From: Coturnix japonica
Taxonomy: Eukaryota; Chordata; Aves; Galliformes; Phasianidae
Assembly (NCBI RefSeq): GCF_001577835.2
Contig: NC_029532.1
Coordinates: 5,418,512 to 5,482,511, forward strand
Reading direction: 5' to 3'
Length of the DNA: 64,000 bases
The notes under the pieces were generated by a model, which made no database searches, was not told the DNA's origin, and was given only the letters and a program-made list of their open reading frames with translations. Numbering within the stretch: the stretch's first letter is position 1; the number at the start of each line of letters is the position of its first letter. Shown piece by piece: positions 1 to 32,229 of this stretch. The translations under genes were made by a program, and so were the position numbers.

Positions 1-190
1 AAACATATATGTGTCAGAGATGCTAACTCACAAGACAGGGCAAGAAAACACCCTGGCTTACCCTGTGCCCTGGGCTGTGCTTGTTCTGTCTCTTAGTAAA
101 GGAAAACACACTTGATTTCTCTTTAAGCAGCCTGGGGGCAAGGCTGGGTTTAGTTCCTGGAAAAAGCTGATTGACTTTTTCTTTCTACAG
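1..190 (+). other. SURF2: SURF2 last intron (partial)
   Basis: Intronic sequence ending in the acceptor used by the last SURF2 exon (branch/pyrimidine region about 165-188). I see no repeat or other coding exon here. Confidence 0.6.
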
Positions 191-274
191 AAACAATCAG
201 GCCCTTCAAAGAAAAAATTCAAGAGCTGTCATCAAAAACCCAAAAAGTTCAAGAAAACAACCAATGGTAAATAA
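191..274 (+). CDS. SURF2: SURF2, last coding exon (partial gene)
   Basis: Terminal exon of surfeit 2; the rest of the gene lies to the left of the window. A pyrimidine-rich acceptor ending in ctttctacag is followed by 27 codons and a TAA at 272-274. The peptide is very basic (KKKFKSCHQKPKKFKK then TTNGK) and resembles the lysine-rich C-terminus of vertebrate SURF2 as I recall it. SURF2 is a small nucleolar/nuclear protein with limited functional data. An AATAAA overlaps the stop codon (270-275), so the 3' UTR may be extremely short. The position, tail to tail with SURF4, agrees with the conserved surfeit cluster and strengthens the call. The reading phase at the acceptor is assumed to be 0, since the previous exon is not visible. 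Confidence 0.85.
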   Translation, partial: KQSGPSKKKFKSCHQKPKKFKKTTNGK

Positions 275-583
275 ATTTTTTATGATAAAAATGCAGCGTG
301 AAGCTTCTTGTGAAACAGTTCCAGATGGTGCACAAGACCAAAGCGTTCACCTGTAAACCCTGCTGCCCATAGCAGTTAGTTGGTACAGCAGGGAGGAGTA
401 GCAAGGGGGAATTAAACTGTGTGTTAACGCTGTCTCTCCATCCACTACTAACAAAACAAGAACTACCACTACAGTAACATAAAGGCAAAGCCACTGCTTG
501 GAACTGTTTATGAAGAGAAAAAGCACACATGTTTAAGGGTCACTAGTCATACACTTCAAGTGGATACAAAGATGCCATTTGTT
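275..583. other. Short gap between SURF2 and SURF4 3' ends
   Basis: About 300 bp between the SURF2 stop, with its overlapping AATAAA, and the distal SURF4 poly(A) signal (AATAAA on the minus strand at 584-589). Small open frames on both strands here have no recognisable similarity. In mouse the Surf-2 and Surf-4 transcripts overlap at their 3' ends; if the signals seen here are used, these two would not overlap. Confidence 0.5.
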
Positions 584-589
584 TTTATT
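584..589 (-). terminator. SURF4: Candidate distal poly(A) signal of SURF4
   Basis: AATAAA on the minus strand, the last such hexamer before the SURF2 3' end. Confidence 0.4.
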
Positions 590-3145
590 TTGATTGTTTC
601 AAAAATCAAAACATTTTCAAACACAACTAAGGTACAAAATACAGCATAAAATGAGAATTTATACTTATTTTTTTTTCCACATAGAAAGCAAAAATATATT
701 CAGAATGAATTCCAGAACGCTTTGCAGAGCCAATTGATAGCTGACATCCTGTTTCTCAGCCATTGGGGGAGGTCACTGTATTTTAGGGAGATGTGTGAAT
801 ACAGCAGTGTATGTAAGATACCAGAATCTTCTGTACCAGGACTCACAGCTCTTAAGTCCACATATTGTGCTGCCTAGAAATACCTTATAATGCCCTCCAC
901 CTTACCGTGCCTCTTCAGGCAGTAACAGTTCCCTTTTCTGGGGTCTTTCATTAGAAGTTGAACTCTATTTTCACAGAGGCAACTGGTCAGTATTCCAGAC
1001 TAGTCCATCATCCAGCTCCTTAGTTAGACAGGACACAGAGAACAAGCTGAGGAAGATAACTTAGGGCTACCTACAGAAATGGTTTCTACCGTTCAATTTA
1101 TAAATACTACAAACACCAACAGCAGTTGAGAGATTTGAGAATGGCTGCCTTGATGTAGTCTATCAGTTCTAAGACCTGCAGTGAAACTGAGCAAAGAACA
1201 TCCTGTGCTGCACATCAGGAATTGAAAGGACTAGTTTGGTTTGCTATGAAGAGACAGGCACAATAAACACTTGAGGTAAAAACCTCTCCTGCAAAACCTA
1301 TTTAGAAAGAAGCCTCCTAAGTGACCTGAACTTCAATGCTGGCTTCCTCTCATCTACCCCCACATACTCATCTTTCTCCTCCCCTTCATCAGCAGCACAT
1401 CCTGCTGTTACATGGGATGCTTTTCCCTTAGGATGATGGAATCGCTGCTTTAACACTTAGCAACACTCTTCTATTTGCCATTTGCTCTATTTAGCCTAGT
1501 TTTCTCAACCAATAAATAACCATTCAGGAGAACTGTCCAAGCCAGTATCCTTACCAGGTAATCCAGGTAATTAGTTCCTGCTGGAGATGGTTCAGCTCAA
1601 TTGCTCCTTGAACAAATAGTAGAGCAGCTTTCTCAAGGGAGACGAGAAGAAATCAAGGTAATGTTAGCAAGTTGGTAGGGCTCATGCTCTAAAAATCTAG
1701 GGTGCTTTCATGATCTAATGAAACAGGTTTATCTACCAGCAGAGGACAAAATGCCTCCTCTAAGCAGCATTCACTAAGCATGTTCATGGCACAGAGGCTG
1801 TGGCACTGAGGTAAAAAACAGAGCCTTGCTCTCTCCTCTCTTTTAAGCTGAGGAGTTCCTTCCTCTGAACATGAAAGTTACGCTCCTGACTGCTTATTCT
1901 CTCTGCAGGCTTTGCACTTGCATTCTTCAACTATAACTGCCTGTAATGCACAGTTGAGAACTGGGACTATTGCAGCACACAGCTGACTTCCATGCTCGTT
2001 CCCTATGCATCTCAGGTGTGGCCCAAGATGTCAAGGGGAAGAGTTAGACTTGGAGCTCAGCACTCCAACCTTTCCACTTTTCAGTCAGCTGAGACTGACA
2101 TAAATGAATCAAGAAAAGCAAGAAGATTATAGTAATTAAAAGATTGACTGCTCTCATCTTGCATGTATTGTGTGCAGGGAAAAAGGGAGGTTTCATGGTT
2201 CTGGATAAATACTTTCACCAGTAACCTGCAATTCAGGTGTGAATTTGGAGCATACGTAGATGGACAATGGATGGAAACTGGTTAATAGCAGAAAGGAGCT
2301 TTTATTATGGAACGTGCAGCATAACAAGGCTCACTTTCTTGGGAACCCAGGAGGGGGCAACTCTGGGAAAAGAGTGTTGAGTAAAGAGTTCTTTTGGCAC
2401 AGAATTCTACCAGCATCTAATGTTCTGTCTCTTCAGGAGTACCTTGCCCCTTCCCTCTTAAAATCTTGTAAGCAAGAAGGAATATCACCCCTCAAGAACA
2501 GAACTGTAACTTGTTAGAAAACTCTCCCTTTTCTTACCTAAAGCACATTACAGTTACTTTCAGGATTTTCTTTTTGCCTTCTATTTGGGTGCAGGAAATT
2601 CCTCCTTCTTGCTAAAAGGAAAGTAATAATGGATTTACAGGCCCTCTGAATAGCAAAATAACCACGAGTTCTTTTGATATGGCTTTCCACCTTGATAAGC
2701 AATGCTATAACCAGTGGAACTCCTTATACACAAGATAAGATCTGATGAGGGTGAAAAAGGGGATCCACTTTAAGTTATAGCTAAAACCCAACGTCACACT
2801 GAATGATACAGCTGTACTTCTCACAGTTCTCCAAATTTTAAAACAATGTTGACGTTAAAGAGAGCAACCGTTCTACTGCAACTCACTGAAGCACCAGCAA
2901 AATGCAGGTTTGCTGGGTTAGTTCCAAATCTAGAAAGTTAGAATGATAAGCCTAGGCAACATTCCTTGAAGAAATGGGATTTTATCTATTATATTACTGG
3001 TGCCACTGTAAATCAAATTCAGAACATCTGTGCCTTTAATAAGAAGGGGGCATGTATGTGTAAAATGCTGGCAGTTTTTGTTGAATCCATACAGAATCAG
3101 TTCTGATCTTAACGTGTTATGTCCCAAGAAGTGTTGCTACTCCTG
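584..3145 (-). other. SURF4: SURF4 3' UTR
   Basis: Region downstream of the SURF4 stop codon with no coding potential I can recognise. Minus-strand AATAAA hexamers occur at 2301-2306 and 584-589, which would give 3' UTRs of roughly 0.85 or 2.6 kb. A long 3' UTR is usual for SURF4. Which signal is used cannot be told from sequence alone. Confidence 0.55.
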
Positions 3146-13484
<10,339 letters not shown>

Positions 13485-13533
13485 AGCAGCGGAAAAAGGA
13501 GGCCAGGCCTCACACTAAAGGGGCTGCGGCCGC

Positions 13534-13580
13534 AGGGAAGGAAGGAAGAAGGAAGGAAGGAAGGAAGGAGAGGAGGGGGG
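13534..13580. repeat. (GGAA)n purine-rich tract
   Basis: Imperfect tandem ggaa/agga units followed by a G run, just upstream of the SURF4 start codon (on the SURF4 5' side). GGAA is also the core of ETS-factor sites, so it may be part of the promoter. Confidence 0.75.
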
Positions 13581-13898
13581 GAGCGCCGGGCCGCGCCGCA
13601 CCGCCAATGCTGCCACGTAGGCCAGGCCTTAAAGGCGCCGCGCGGGCGGCAGCGCCAACACACGCGGGGCGGGCGGGGCGGTGCTGCCTCTCCGCCCTTA
13701 AAGGGCTCGCTAAAGAGCCGTGCTGCCATCTGTGACTTTCCTACCCCGCTTTATTGCCTCTTTTTTGCTTTTAATTCCTCCCCCCCCCGAAAGGAAAGAG
13801 GTTTTTCGCTCTTAAAAAAGCAGGCAAAAAGTGCTGAAGTGCCGCGCCGAGCTCGTGCTCTGAGGGGACCAACCGCCATCGCCTCAGCTCGGGTGGGA

Positions 13899-13930
13899 GC
13901 AGCCCCACATCGCAGCCCCACATCGCAGTC
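13899..13930. repeat. Short tandem duplication in STKLD1 5' region
   Basis: The unit cagccccacatcg is repeated with slight change, just before the STKLD1 start codon. Confidence 0.6.
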
Positions 13931-13970
13931 CCAGTCTTCGCCCCGAGCTCCAGGCCGGGCCCAACTCTCC

Positions 13971-24962
<10,992 letters not shown>

Positions 24963-25205
24963 AAGCTTTCTGTATAAGAACAAGACCTGCAGACTTCTGG
25001 CTCAGATATAAAAGCCTGGATTATCCTGAAGTATTTCACAAGATATTTCTCACCAGGAAGATTACTATTGGGCCATTAACAATACTTAATTCTACGTTGT
25101 GTTTAGTTATCACAACTGTGAGACTAATAGCAATATTTAAGAACTTGCTTTACTTTGTAGACTTCAAAAATATCCAAAATAAAGGTTTTAGTCTTGACAG
25201 TTTCA
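24963..25205 (+). other. STKLD1: STKLD1 3' UTR
   Basis: Non-coding sequence after the TAA, ending shortly after an AATAAA at 25178-25183. This gives a compact 3' UTR of about 240 bp. Confidence 0.55.
25178..25183 (+). terminator. STKLD1: Candidate poly(A) signal of STKLD1
   Basis: AATAAA about 215 bp after the stop codon, followed by T/G-rich sequence (ggttttagtcttg). Confidence 0.55.
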
Positions 25206-25254
25206 GTAAAGCAGTATCAGTTTCTTCCTTCATCCATCACAATTTAAAAGTGCT

Positions 25255-25539
25255 CTCTTTTTATTGTTCATTTAATATTTATTTCCTATTATTGACGAAG
25301 TACTTCACAAATGCAGGCATTTGCAAGTATTGTTCCATTAGGTGTAAGTACTATACAGAAAGGGGATACTTCAGCAGTATTCTTGTATGTGAATGTTGCC
25401 ATTCTGTGCTGGGCTTTTGTTTGTATTATTGTATGAAATTACTGCTGTTAGTTCTGAGCAGCTCTCCTTGAATTTGCCTGGGATCTGACAGTGAAGCAGC
25501 AAATGCAGTTAAATAACACAGTGTGGAATCATTCAAGTC
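25255..25539 (-). other. REXO4: REXO4 3' UTR
   Basis: Sequence downstream of the REXO4 stop on the minus strand; a minus-strand AATAAA lies at 25278-25283. The plus-strand open frame here (25097-25471) has no recognisable similarity. Confidence 0.5.
25278..25283 (-). terminator. REXO4: Candidate poly(A) signal of REXO4
   Basis: AATAAA on the minus strand about 257 bp after the REXO4 stop codon, less than 100 bp from the opposing STKLD1 signal. Confidence 0.5.
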
Positions 25540-28500
25540 TCACAGTTTGACTTTAGATTTGTTCTTAAGAGCAGCTTCCCATTTCTTTTTCTCTAAGGTG
25601 TACAGTCTCATAGCTGCTTGTGCATCCTGAATCTGAAAGAAAACAGAACAGGAGGCTTAACTTAACAAAACATGGCTTGACATGACTTAAAAATGTTATT
25701 GTTCATAAACAGTGAAATCTTTCATTTTAATACATCCTTTCAAGTAATGTTTCATAATCTTCTATATTCAGATATTGACTGACTAGTGGAGGGAGGTGAA
25801 CGTGTAAGGTGCCCATACAATGCTGTGCAATGCTCTCTCTGATCATGACTTGGAAAATCATTATGAGAAAATAGCCTTGATTACAGCACCTTGGAGATAC
25901 CTGCATAACATGCTCATTTTTTCAACTCCTTTACCTGTTTCAGTGGATAAGAGAGGCTATAACTGCTGAGAGTAGGCTCTCACTACTGATGCATTTATTT
26001 CTATCCTCTTCAACACAGAGCAACAGTGCAGCGTGCTGCTTTTAATGTAAGCAATTTGACATTACTTTTCTCCCTGGGGATCTTAAAATAACAAGAACTA
26101 AAACAAGAATCAGTATTTAAAAATATGGTTGACTTGTGAAAAAGTAGTTTATGAAAGTATCCAAGTGGTGTAAGAAAACTTAGATAGAGTGTAAGAAAAC
26201 TTAGATAGCAACCTTTTTACATGACTGTATCCAAGCAGAGCTTGCTGACTTTCATTGAGAGGTGAGAATGAAGGCATGGGATTCCAGAATGAACTCTGAT
26301 CCCAGAAGCAATGTGTACCATGCTGTCAATCTACCCATAAAAGGCTACATTGATGAGATACGTACCGAGCAGTGCTCTGATGTCTGCACTTTAACATCTA
26401 GAATTCTATCACAGAGCAGCTTCAACGATGGCCGTGCGCACTAGAAATATAAAGATTAAATCACGCTTTATCACGCTGCTTGAATTATGTATGTGTATAT
26501 ATACAGCTTCCCTTGGTGAACTGGCAAGGAGAATTAATGAATTATGAGGCTTATGCACATCTGTTTGTCCTGCTTAGAGGATTGTCTATGTGGTCCCATA
26601 ACCCTGAGGTTTAGGTTTGAGGTGTTTTACTGTGAAAAACAGAGTATGTAGTTATGAAAAGTAAAATAATGTCCTATGCTGTTTCTTCTGGAGTCCAAGT
26701 AGAAACTTGAAACCATCTATTTTTTTAATATCCATGTGCAAATGACACTATTAAGAGTATCCAGTGTCCTTACTATAAATGTAAAATCTTATTTTGCTAT
26801 TCCAGAAGAGCGTTATGAAGACCATGTACATGCTAAGGAGTGGGAGGACTGCTGAACCTTGTGCAGAGGTATTACAGGTAATACTTACAGCTAACAAAGT
26901 AACACTGCTATACTTCAAACAGTAACCAAGCATTCAGTTAGACTGGTATTTTCAACCAACAAAAAGTTGATATCTCTGTTTCAGGTTGGAAAGAAGAAAT
27001 GGGGACAAGTGAGGCAAGCACAGGAGTGAGTGGGCTAAAAGCTGGGAGTCGGCAGCTCTGGTGTCAGTTAATCAAGGTACTCCTTTCCATCACTTTCTTA
27101 CCATGACTCTCTGTCTGAAAGGTTTGTATTTTTGCGTGTCGCGCATTTTCTTCTTAGGATGATCAAGGAATAAGACCTGAAAGAAATCACATTTCCAGCG
27201 TAAAGAGTGATGCTACACAAAAACTGATACAGCTGAATACACAGCTTCCTGCTCTTCAGCATCTAAATCAGTGCTATTAAGATCAGTGTGCAAGCTGAAG
27301 AACTTGGTGTGCCAGCAAACAGGGCTACACTTGGTACAATGTGAGAGGACAAGAAACTGAGCTAACAGCTAAAAAGCAGCAGTTCCTATGAGTTTAGGTG
27401 TGTTATTTGACTGATCCAGGAAGATGAATAATAAATTCACTGATTTTCAGTGTTTGGAGCTTTGTCTTCATAGCAACAAATCTGCAGCTGTGTTACCTTT
27501 AGGTCATTGTGTAATGCATGCCCAACTAATATCCTTCCATTCAAGATATCAGCGACCTCCTTCTGAACTGTTTTAAAGTCTTCACCTAAAGATGAGATGG
27601 AACACTTGGCATTAGACACACAAAACATCTAAGCAACCTACAACCAGAATATGGCATCTTTGTTGTGAAGACAGCGTTATACCTTATGGGACTGTGGTTA
27701 CACAAGTTTGTGCTGTACAATCAACCCTCAGCTTGTTACAAGAGCCTACCTGTCTTTAGATGCTCAGGTCGTATGCCGCTAACAGCTGTCCTGTAATCCG
27801 TCACCTCTTCTGTAGGCTTGACATACTTGTCATAAATGCACTTTCCAAACCGGTTCACAATGGACACACGAGCCACAATGCTGTCTTCGCCGTTGGGTCC
27901 CACTCCCACCATCTCACAGTCCATAGCTACAGCTCTTGTAAGGCTGAAAAAGAAAAAGACAACTCAGTGACGCATCTCTTTACAGGGACCACACAGCAGA
28001 GCTGCGAGCAGCAGACTCAGATGTCAGCTTAAACTTTGTCTACAGCCATTACAAGCTAATTGTGATGCCTCTGCTGCTGTGTCTCCTGCTTGGAACACCA
28101 CTCACCCTCCAGAAGACTTCTCTTTAACCAGCACCTGCTCCACAGTCCGTTTGGGTTGGCCTGTTTCAAGTCCCATTTTCCTTCTAGCAACTTCTGCTGC
28201 TTCAGGTCCTATTGCTGCTTCAATATCATTTGGATCAACATCATCAAACCAGATGTCGGGCCTGGTAAGTATAAATTTAACTGTGTTAAATAGTCTTAAA
28301 GTGACAGTGCATCTCCACCATGCACAAAAAGCACATTTATCTTTTAAAATCAAGAAAGCAGCTATCTCAAAAGTAGTCTATGCTGTTATCTATGCAGATT
28401 TATTGTGAGGAGGGGCAGCATTCATCTTCTGTTGCCCACATTCTAGCCTGGAAGAGCACAGCTATTTGGAACGTATTTCATTGTACACCTCCTAGAATAC

Positions 28501-29392
28501 ATTACCATGTGCTGATGCTTGAAGTACTCACTCTTTGGGCTGCTGTGCTTTATCGTCAGCTTTCCTCTTCTTATGTTTCACGTCGCTCTTCTCCTTTTCA
28601 ATGCTGCCGTTTTTCCTTTTCTCTTTGCAGCCCTTCCCATTGCTTTTGATGCCGTTCACACTCTTGTCCTTCTCATCTCTCCTGCCTTTGGGCTCAGCCA
28701 TAGGAGCGCCACCATCAGCAGAACTCTTGGCCCTCTGATCTGTGTGTTTAGGCTTTGAATTCTTGTCAGTTGCAGCCTTCTTGTGTTTCACCTTGCCCAC
28801 AGGAGGGCTGTGTGCATTCAGACCCCCGTCCTTTTTATTTGTGGATTTGGGTTTCAACACGTTTTGATCCCCAGTGCCAGCTGGGACCTGTTGGCTGTTT
28901 CCCTCTTTGAGTGGATGCTGCTTCTTGGTGGATGTTTGAGATGAAGGGAGAGTCTCATTCGAGGCACTTGCCTTCTGCTTCAGTAGCTAAAAGAGCCAAA
29001 GAAAAGAGGGGGGGAAAAGGAGAGAGAGAGGGATTATCTCCTTGATCATCATCAATTCTCCCCCGATATCACTGAAGCAGAGCAGGGCTCTGGCTGGCTG
29101 CAACGCCCCATCCCCCGCGGGTTATTATTACACATAAAAAGTCCTTCTAAATGATTACACCCAGATCGGAACCGAGTTAATGCAGAGCCCGGCATCCAGC
29201 CCTGCTCGCCCTCACCTCCTGCAGCGCCTTCCAGTTGGAGGAGAACTCCTGCGGGCTGCGGGGTATGGCCGCCACCGTGGCCGCCTTCGGGCCATTCTGC
29301 GCGGCCATCCCCGCCTGCTGCCCGCTGCCCCGCCGGCCTTTCCTCCTCCGACCCTTCCCACCGGCCGCCCCCTCGGGATCCGCTTTCGCCAT
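25540..29392 (-). CDS. REXO4: REXO4, RNA exonuclease 4 homologue
   Basis: DEDDh-family 3'-5' exonuclease of the nucleolus (homologue of yeast Rex4, linked to pre-rRNA processing). Eight minus-strand exons: 29216-29392, 28532-28986, 28106-28261, 27750-27943, 27497-27585, 27102-27176, 26366-26440, 25540-25632, giving 437 aa (human 422). The N-terminal half is a basic, low-complexity linker rich in K, E and S, encoded mostly by exon 2, which suits nucleolar targeting. The catalytic half shows Exo I (MDCEMVGVG, with the D and E), Exo II ([11 protein letters not shown]) and Exo III ([15 protein letters not shown], with H and D), so the active site looks complete. The IWFDDVDP block before it is a REXO4 hallmark. 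Start codon MAKADPEG matches the position of human MGKAKVPA. All junctions are GT-AG and in phase. It shares a short GC-rich 5' region with ADAMTS13. Confidence 0.97.
26168..26209. repeat. 21-bp tandem duplication
   Basis: Two adjacent copies of gtgtaagaaaacttagatag in the last REXO4 intron, essentially identical to each other, so probably recent. Confidence 0.8.
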
Positions 29393-29938
29393 GCGGAACC
29401 ACGGCGGGGAAACGGTGCAGCACCCGGCGGGGAACGGCGGATCGAGCTTTGCGTTCCGCTGCGGGGCCGGGGCTGTGCGGGCACCCCCTGGTGGTCAACA
29501 GAGGGGAGAAGCCAGCGGTGCATGGAGCGGGGTGTGCGTCCTGCGGGACATCGCCCTGAATCACAGTGCTCAGTCTGTGCTGAGGTTTGGCGAGCAGGAA
29601 CGCGGAGTTCAACAAATCAGAGCCCTTACCCCGCACAAATTACTCCTTGTTTATTTGGCTGCTGTAGTTGGCCCGAAGCTGCTTCTCTTCGCTGCGCTCC
29701 TTGGCTGTAATGAAGTTGCAAATGTTGTGCAAAAAGCTCTCCCTCTCCAGCTGTTCCTGTAAATCCTCCCACAGCAGTTCAATTCCCCCTCGACTGTCCC
29801 CCTCTGCAGTCGATCATCTCTCCTGTTTATTTAAACTCTGCATGCTTTGCTTCCGTTCCACGTGATGCCTCAGACCAAGCATTTTAATCACCCCTGGGCC
29901 AGAGATTGCTCTGCAGCACTGCTTGCAGTCCCTCCAGC
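29393..29938. promoter_or_regulatory. Shared 5' region of REXO4 and ADAMTS13
   Basis: 546 bp between the two divergent start codons. The REXO4 side, with its first exon (about 29180-29500), is strongly GC/CpG-rich. The ADAMTS13 side (about 29620-29930) is closer to average composition, with a tttatttaaac AT-rich patch near 29825-29837 that could serve as a TATA-like element. Open frames on both strands in the CpG-rich half look like base-composition artefacts. Confidence 0.5.
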
Positions 29939-32229
29939 ATGATCATCAGTCTGACCATCCGAGTACTCATAATGTTCCCTCTGGGGTTTTGCTGGCCCTC
30001 CATCCTCCAAGAGGTAAGCCTGACCTCCAGAAAGCTCCGTTTCCAGGAAGCCTTGTTTTATTTCTAGGAAAAAAAGAAGAGAAAACACACCGTGTTCTAA
30101 GCCAAGATGTATCAGACTTCACTAATCAAGAAGATAAAGCTATTTCCTCCGGGTGGCCGTTGTGCAGCGTACGCTTAGTGCAAAATAAAACCATTAGACC
30201 TTGGCATCCATACTTGTTAAATTGTTTGCTGACGTCCCTTCCAGGTTCGTTTCGGTTAAATAATAACTTTGTGTCCATTTGTTTTCCCTAAAAAACGTAA
30301 AGCTATCCTTCTTCTTGCAGAGGTTTCTCAGAGCTTTGGATGCAGACGATGTTTTCTCTTATTTTGGAACCAGCTCAGCGTCTGATGGTATGCAGAGCTC
30401 TTTCCTTCTTGATTTTGGAACACATTTGTCAGTTTATTCCTAATCCCGTACATTTGATAACGCTAAGAACACTTATTAACTAACCCTGCTCTGACAAGTA
30501 TTTAGCATTTCTGAGTTGCGTTGCTCGGTGAGGTAATCCATGTCTCAGTGTGTAAGCAATTGAAGAACTGGGCCAGTGTTTAAAATCTGCTTAAGGAGCT
30601 GTGATAAATCTTTTCCATCCGTGGTCCTTATTTTCTGTACCAGTATTTTTCGACAAGGTTAACAGATCTAAGTCATCTGAATGGGAAGGCATAGACTGAG
30701 AACAGCTTTAAGTGCACTTGTTAACGTTTTGAAATGCACAGGTGGAACGTTCTAGGTCTGGATTGTTCTGGATAGTTCAGCATAAAGGTACATTTTGAAC
30801 TGTCACATTCTTAAAGCAAGGATGCTGTCACTTTGTGAGTTCACCTACTGCTGTTCCCAGCACCTCTGTTCGGGTTATGGTAATTCTCAGTAATATTTAA
30901 CGTCTGAGGGAGCAAATCTATCTCAGCCTTTGCCAAATGAACTGTTCTCATTGACGAGGGAGAGAAGCACAGGTCATTCAGGAGCCAGTTCCAGAGCTAT
31001 TGTCTGTTCCCAGTCTGAGTACTCACATTGGAATAGATGAAGTTCTTTGCCTATTGACAAAATGAGGCCATAGCTGTCATTCAGAGAATAATTTTTCCTA
31101 AGAAGGCAGATCATTACATTTCTTTTCCATGTATTGTTATTTTTCATAACTATTTCCCTTGTTCTTTTTGTTTGTTTGTTTGTTTTGTGTCTTTCAGTAC
31201 CTGAGTTTGTTGTTGCTCAGCCAGATTGCCCTTGTAAAGAAGAGCAGACTGGGCTGATGTGTCAGATCCAGCACTGCTCCATTAAGGCTTGGGGAGAAGT
31301 GTTCACCTTCGAATTTCTAGAGGACCATACCCTCCTTTCCTCTTCCTTTGTGATCAGCCAAGTGGTGAACTCTTCCTTTAGCTTAATAAAGCGATTCTCA
31401 GGCAACTGCTTTGCAGGTGGAAATCTGTTGGCACCTCCTGGGGCTGAGTGTAGAGTCACTTACTGTGAAGGGCAGCTGGTGAGTATGCACTGAACTTATC
31501 AGCTTTTCTGCCAGCGTTTACAGCCTTTTCAGGCTTGCAGCTTGAAACCCCAAACACGTGCGAACCATCCATTTAATAAGTCTGAGTGTTACTAAGAAGA
31601 AACAGGAAGGATATGGCACACGGTTCTCCATTGTAGCAAGTGTTTGCAATAACTCAGAGGTGGAATTTCATCTCCTCTAGCAAGGAGTCATTGTTACAGA
31701 TGAAGAAAAGATTCACATCAGGCCTGTCAGAAGAAAAGATACGGCCCTGCTGAAGGATCTTGGCTTCTCCAGACCCCACATTCTCTTCAGACAAGCTGCA
31801 ATAGGGGCAAAAAAAGCAAGAGGTAAGATGTATGGAGAGAAAGCTCTGGGTGGTTCTGCTTTGACAAACTGTCTTCTGGTAGTGTGGTTGTTTAAGTGAG
31901 GAGAAAGAAGAAGGTTTGCATCTGCAAGTATATGATTGTACTTGATGTGTGTTACTCACCTTGCTGAGTTGTAAATAGTGTGCATTTTCCATTAGGTGTT
32001 TATTATTTTGATAATACAAACTTGTTATCAAGGATGAAGACAGGGGAAAGAAACCATCTGAAATGGGAAACTTAGGCAAGTAACCACAGAAATGGTTTTC
32101 TAGCAGAAGTATTTTAGTCTTTCAGGAAAAGAGAATGGACTTATAGAATCTTCTATGCTGCCTGGCATTTTAAACTCTGTGTCTCTTTCTGTTGTTCTGC
32201 AGGGCACTTTGCTTCTCGCCTACAAAAGA
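29939..32229 (+). other. ADAMTS13: ADAMTS13 signal peptide and extended propeptide exons
   Basis: Exons 1 to the start of 5. Exon 1 codes [20 protein letters not shown], a basic-then-hydrophobic signal peptide; exon 2 ([15 protein letters not shown]) aligns with human exon 2 (CLQALEPQAVSSYL). Exons 3 and 4 encode about 140 further residues with cysteines and the [15 protein letters not shown] and IHIRPV blocks seen in ordinary ADAMTS propeptides, which human ADAMTS13 lacks. Processing probably occurs after LQKR (residue 198), just before [10 protein letters not shown], at the same place as human RQRR/AAGG. The P4 position is not arginine, so the furin motif is weaker than in human. Confidence 0.8.

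Noticed and set aside
29052-29762. Several open frames of 100-194 codons over the REXO4 first exon
   Set aside because: They overlap a well-supported REXO4 exon in other frames or strands and reflect CpG-rich composition.
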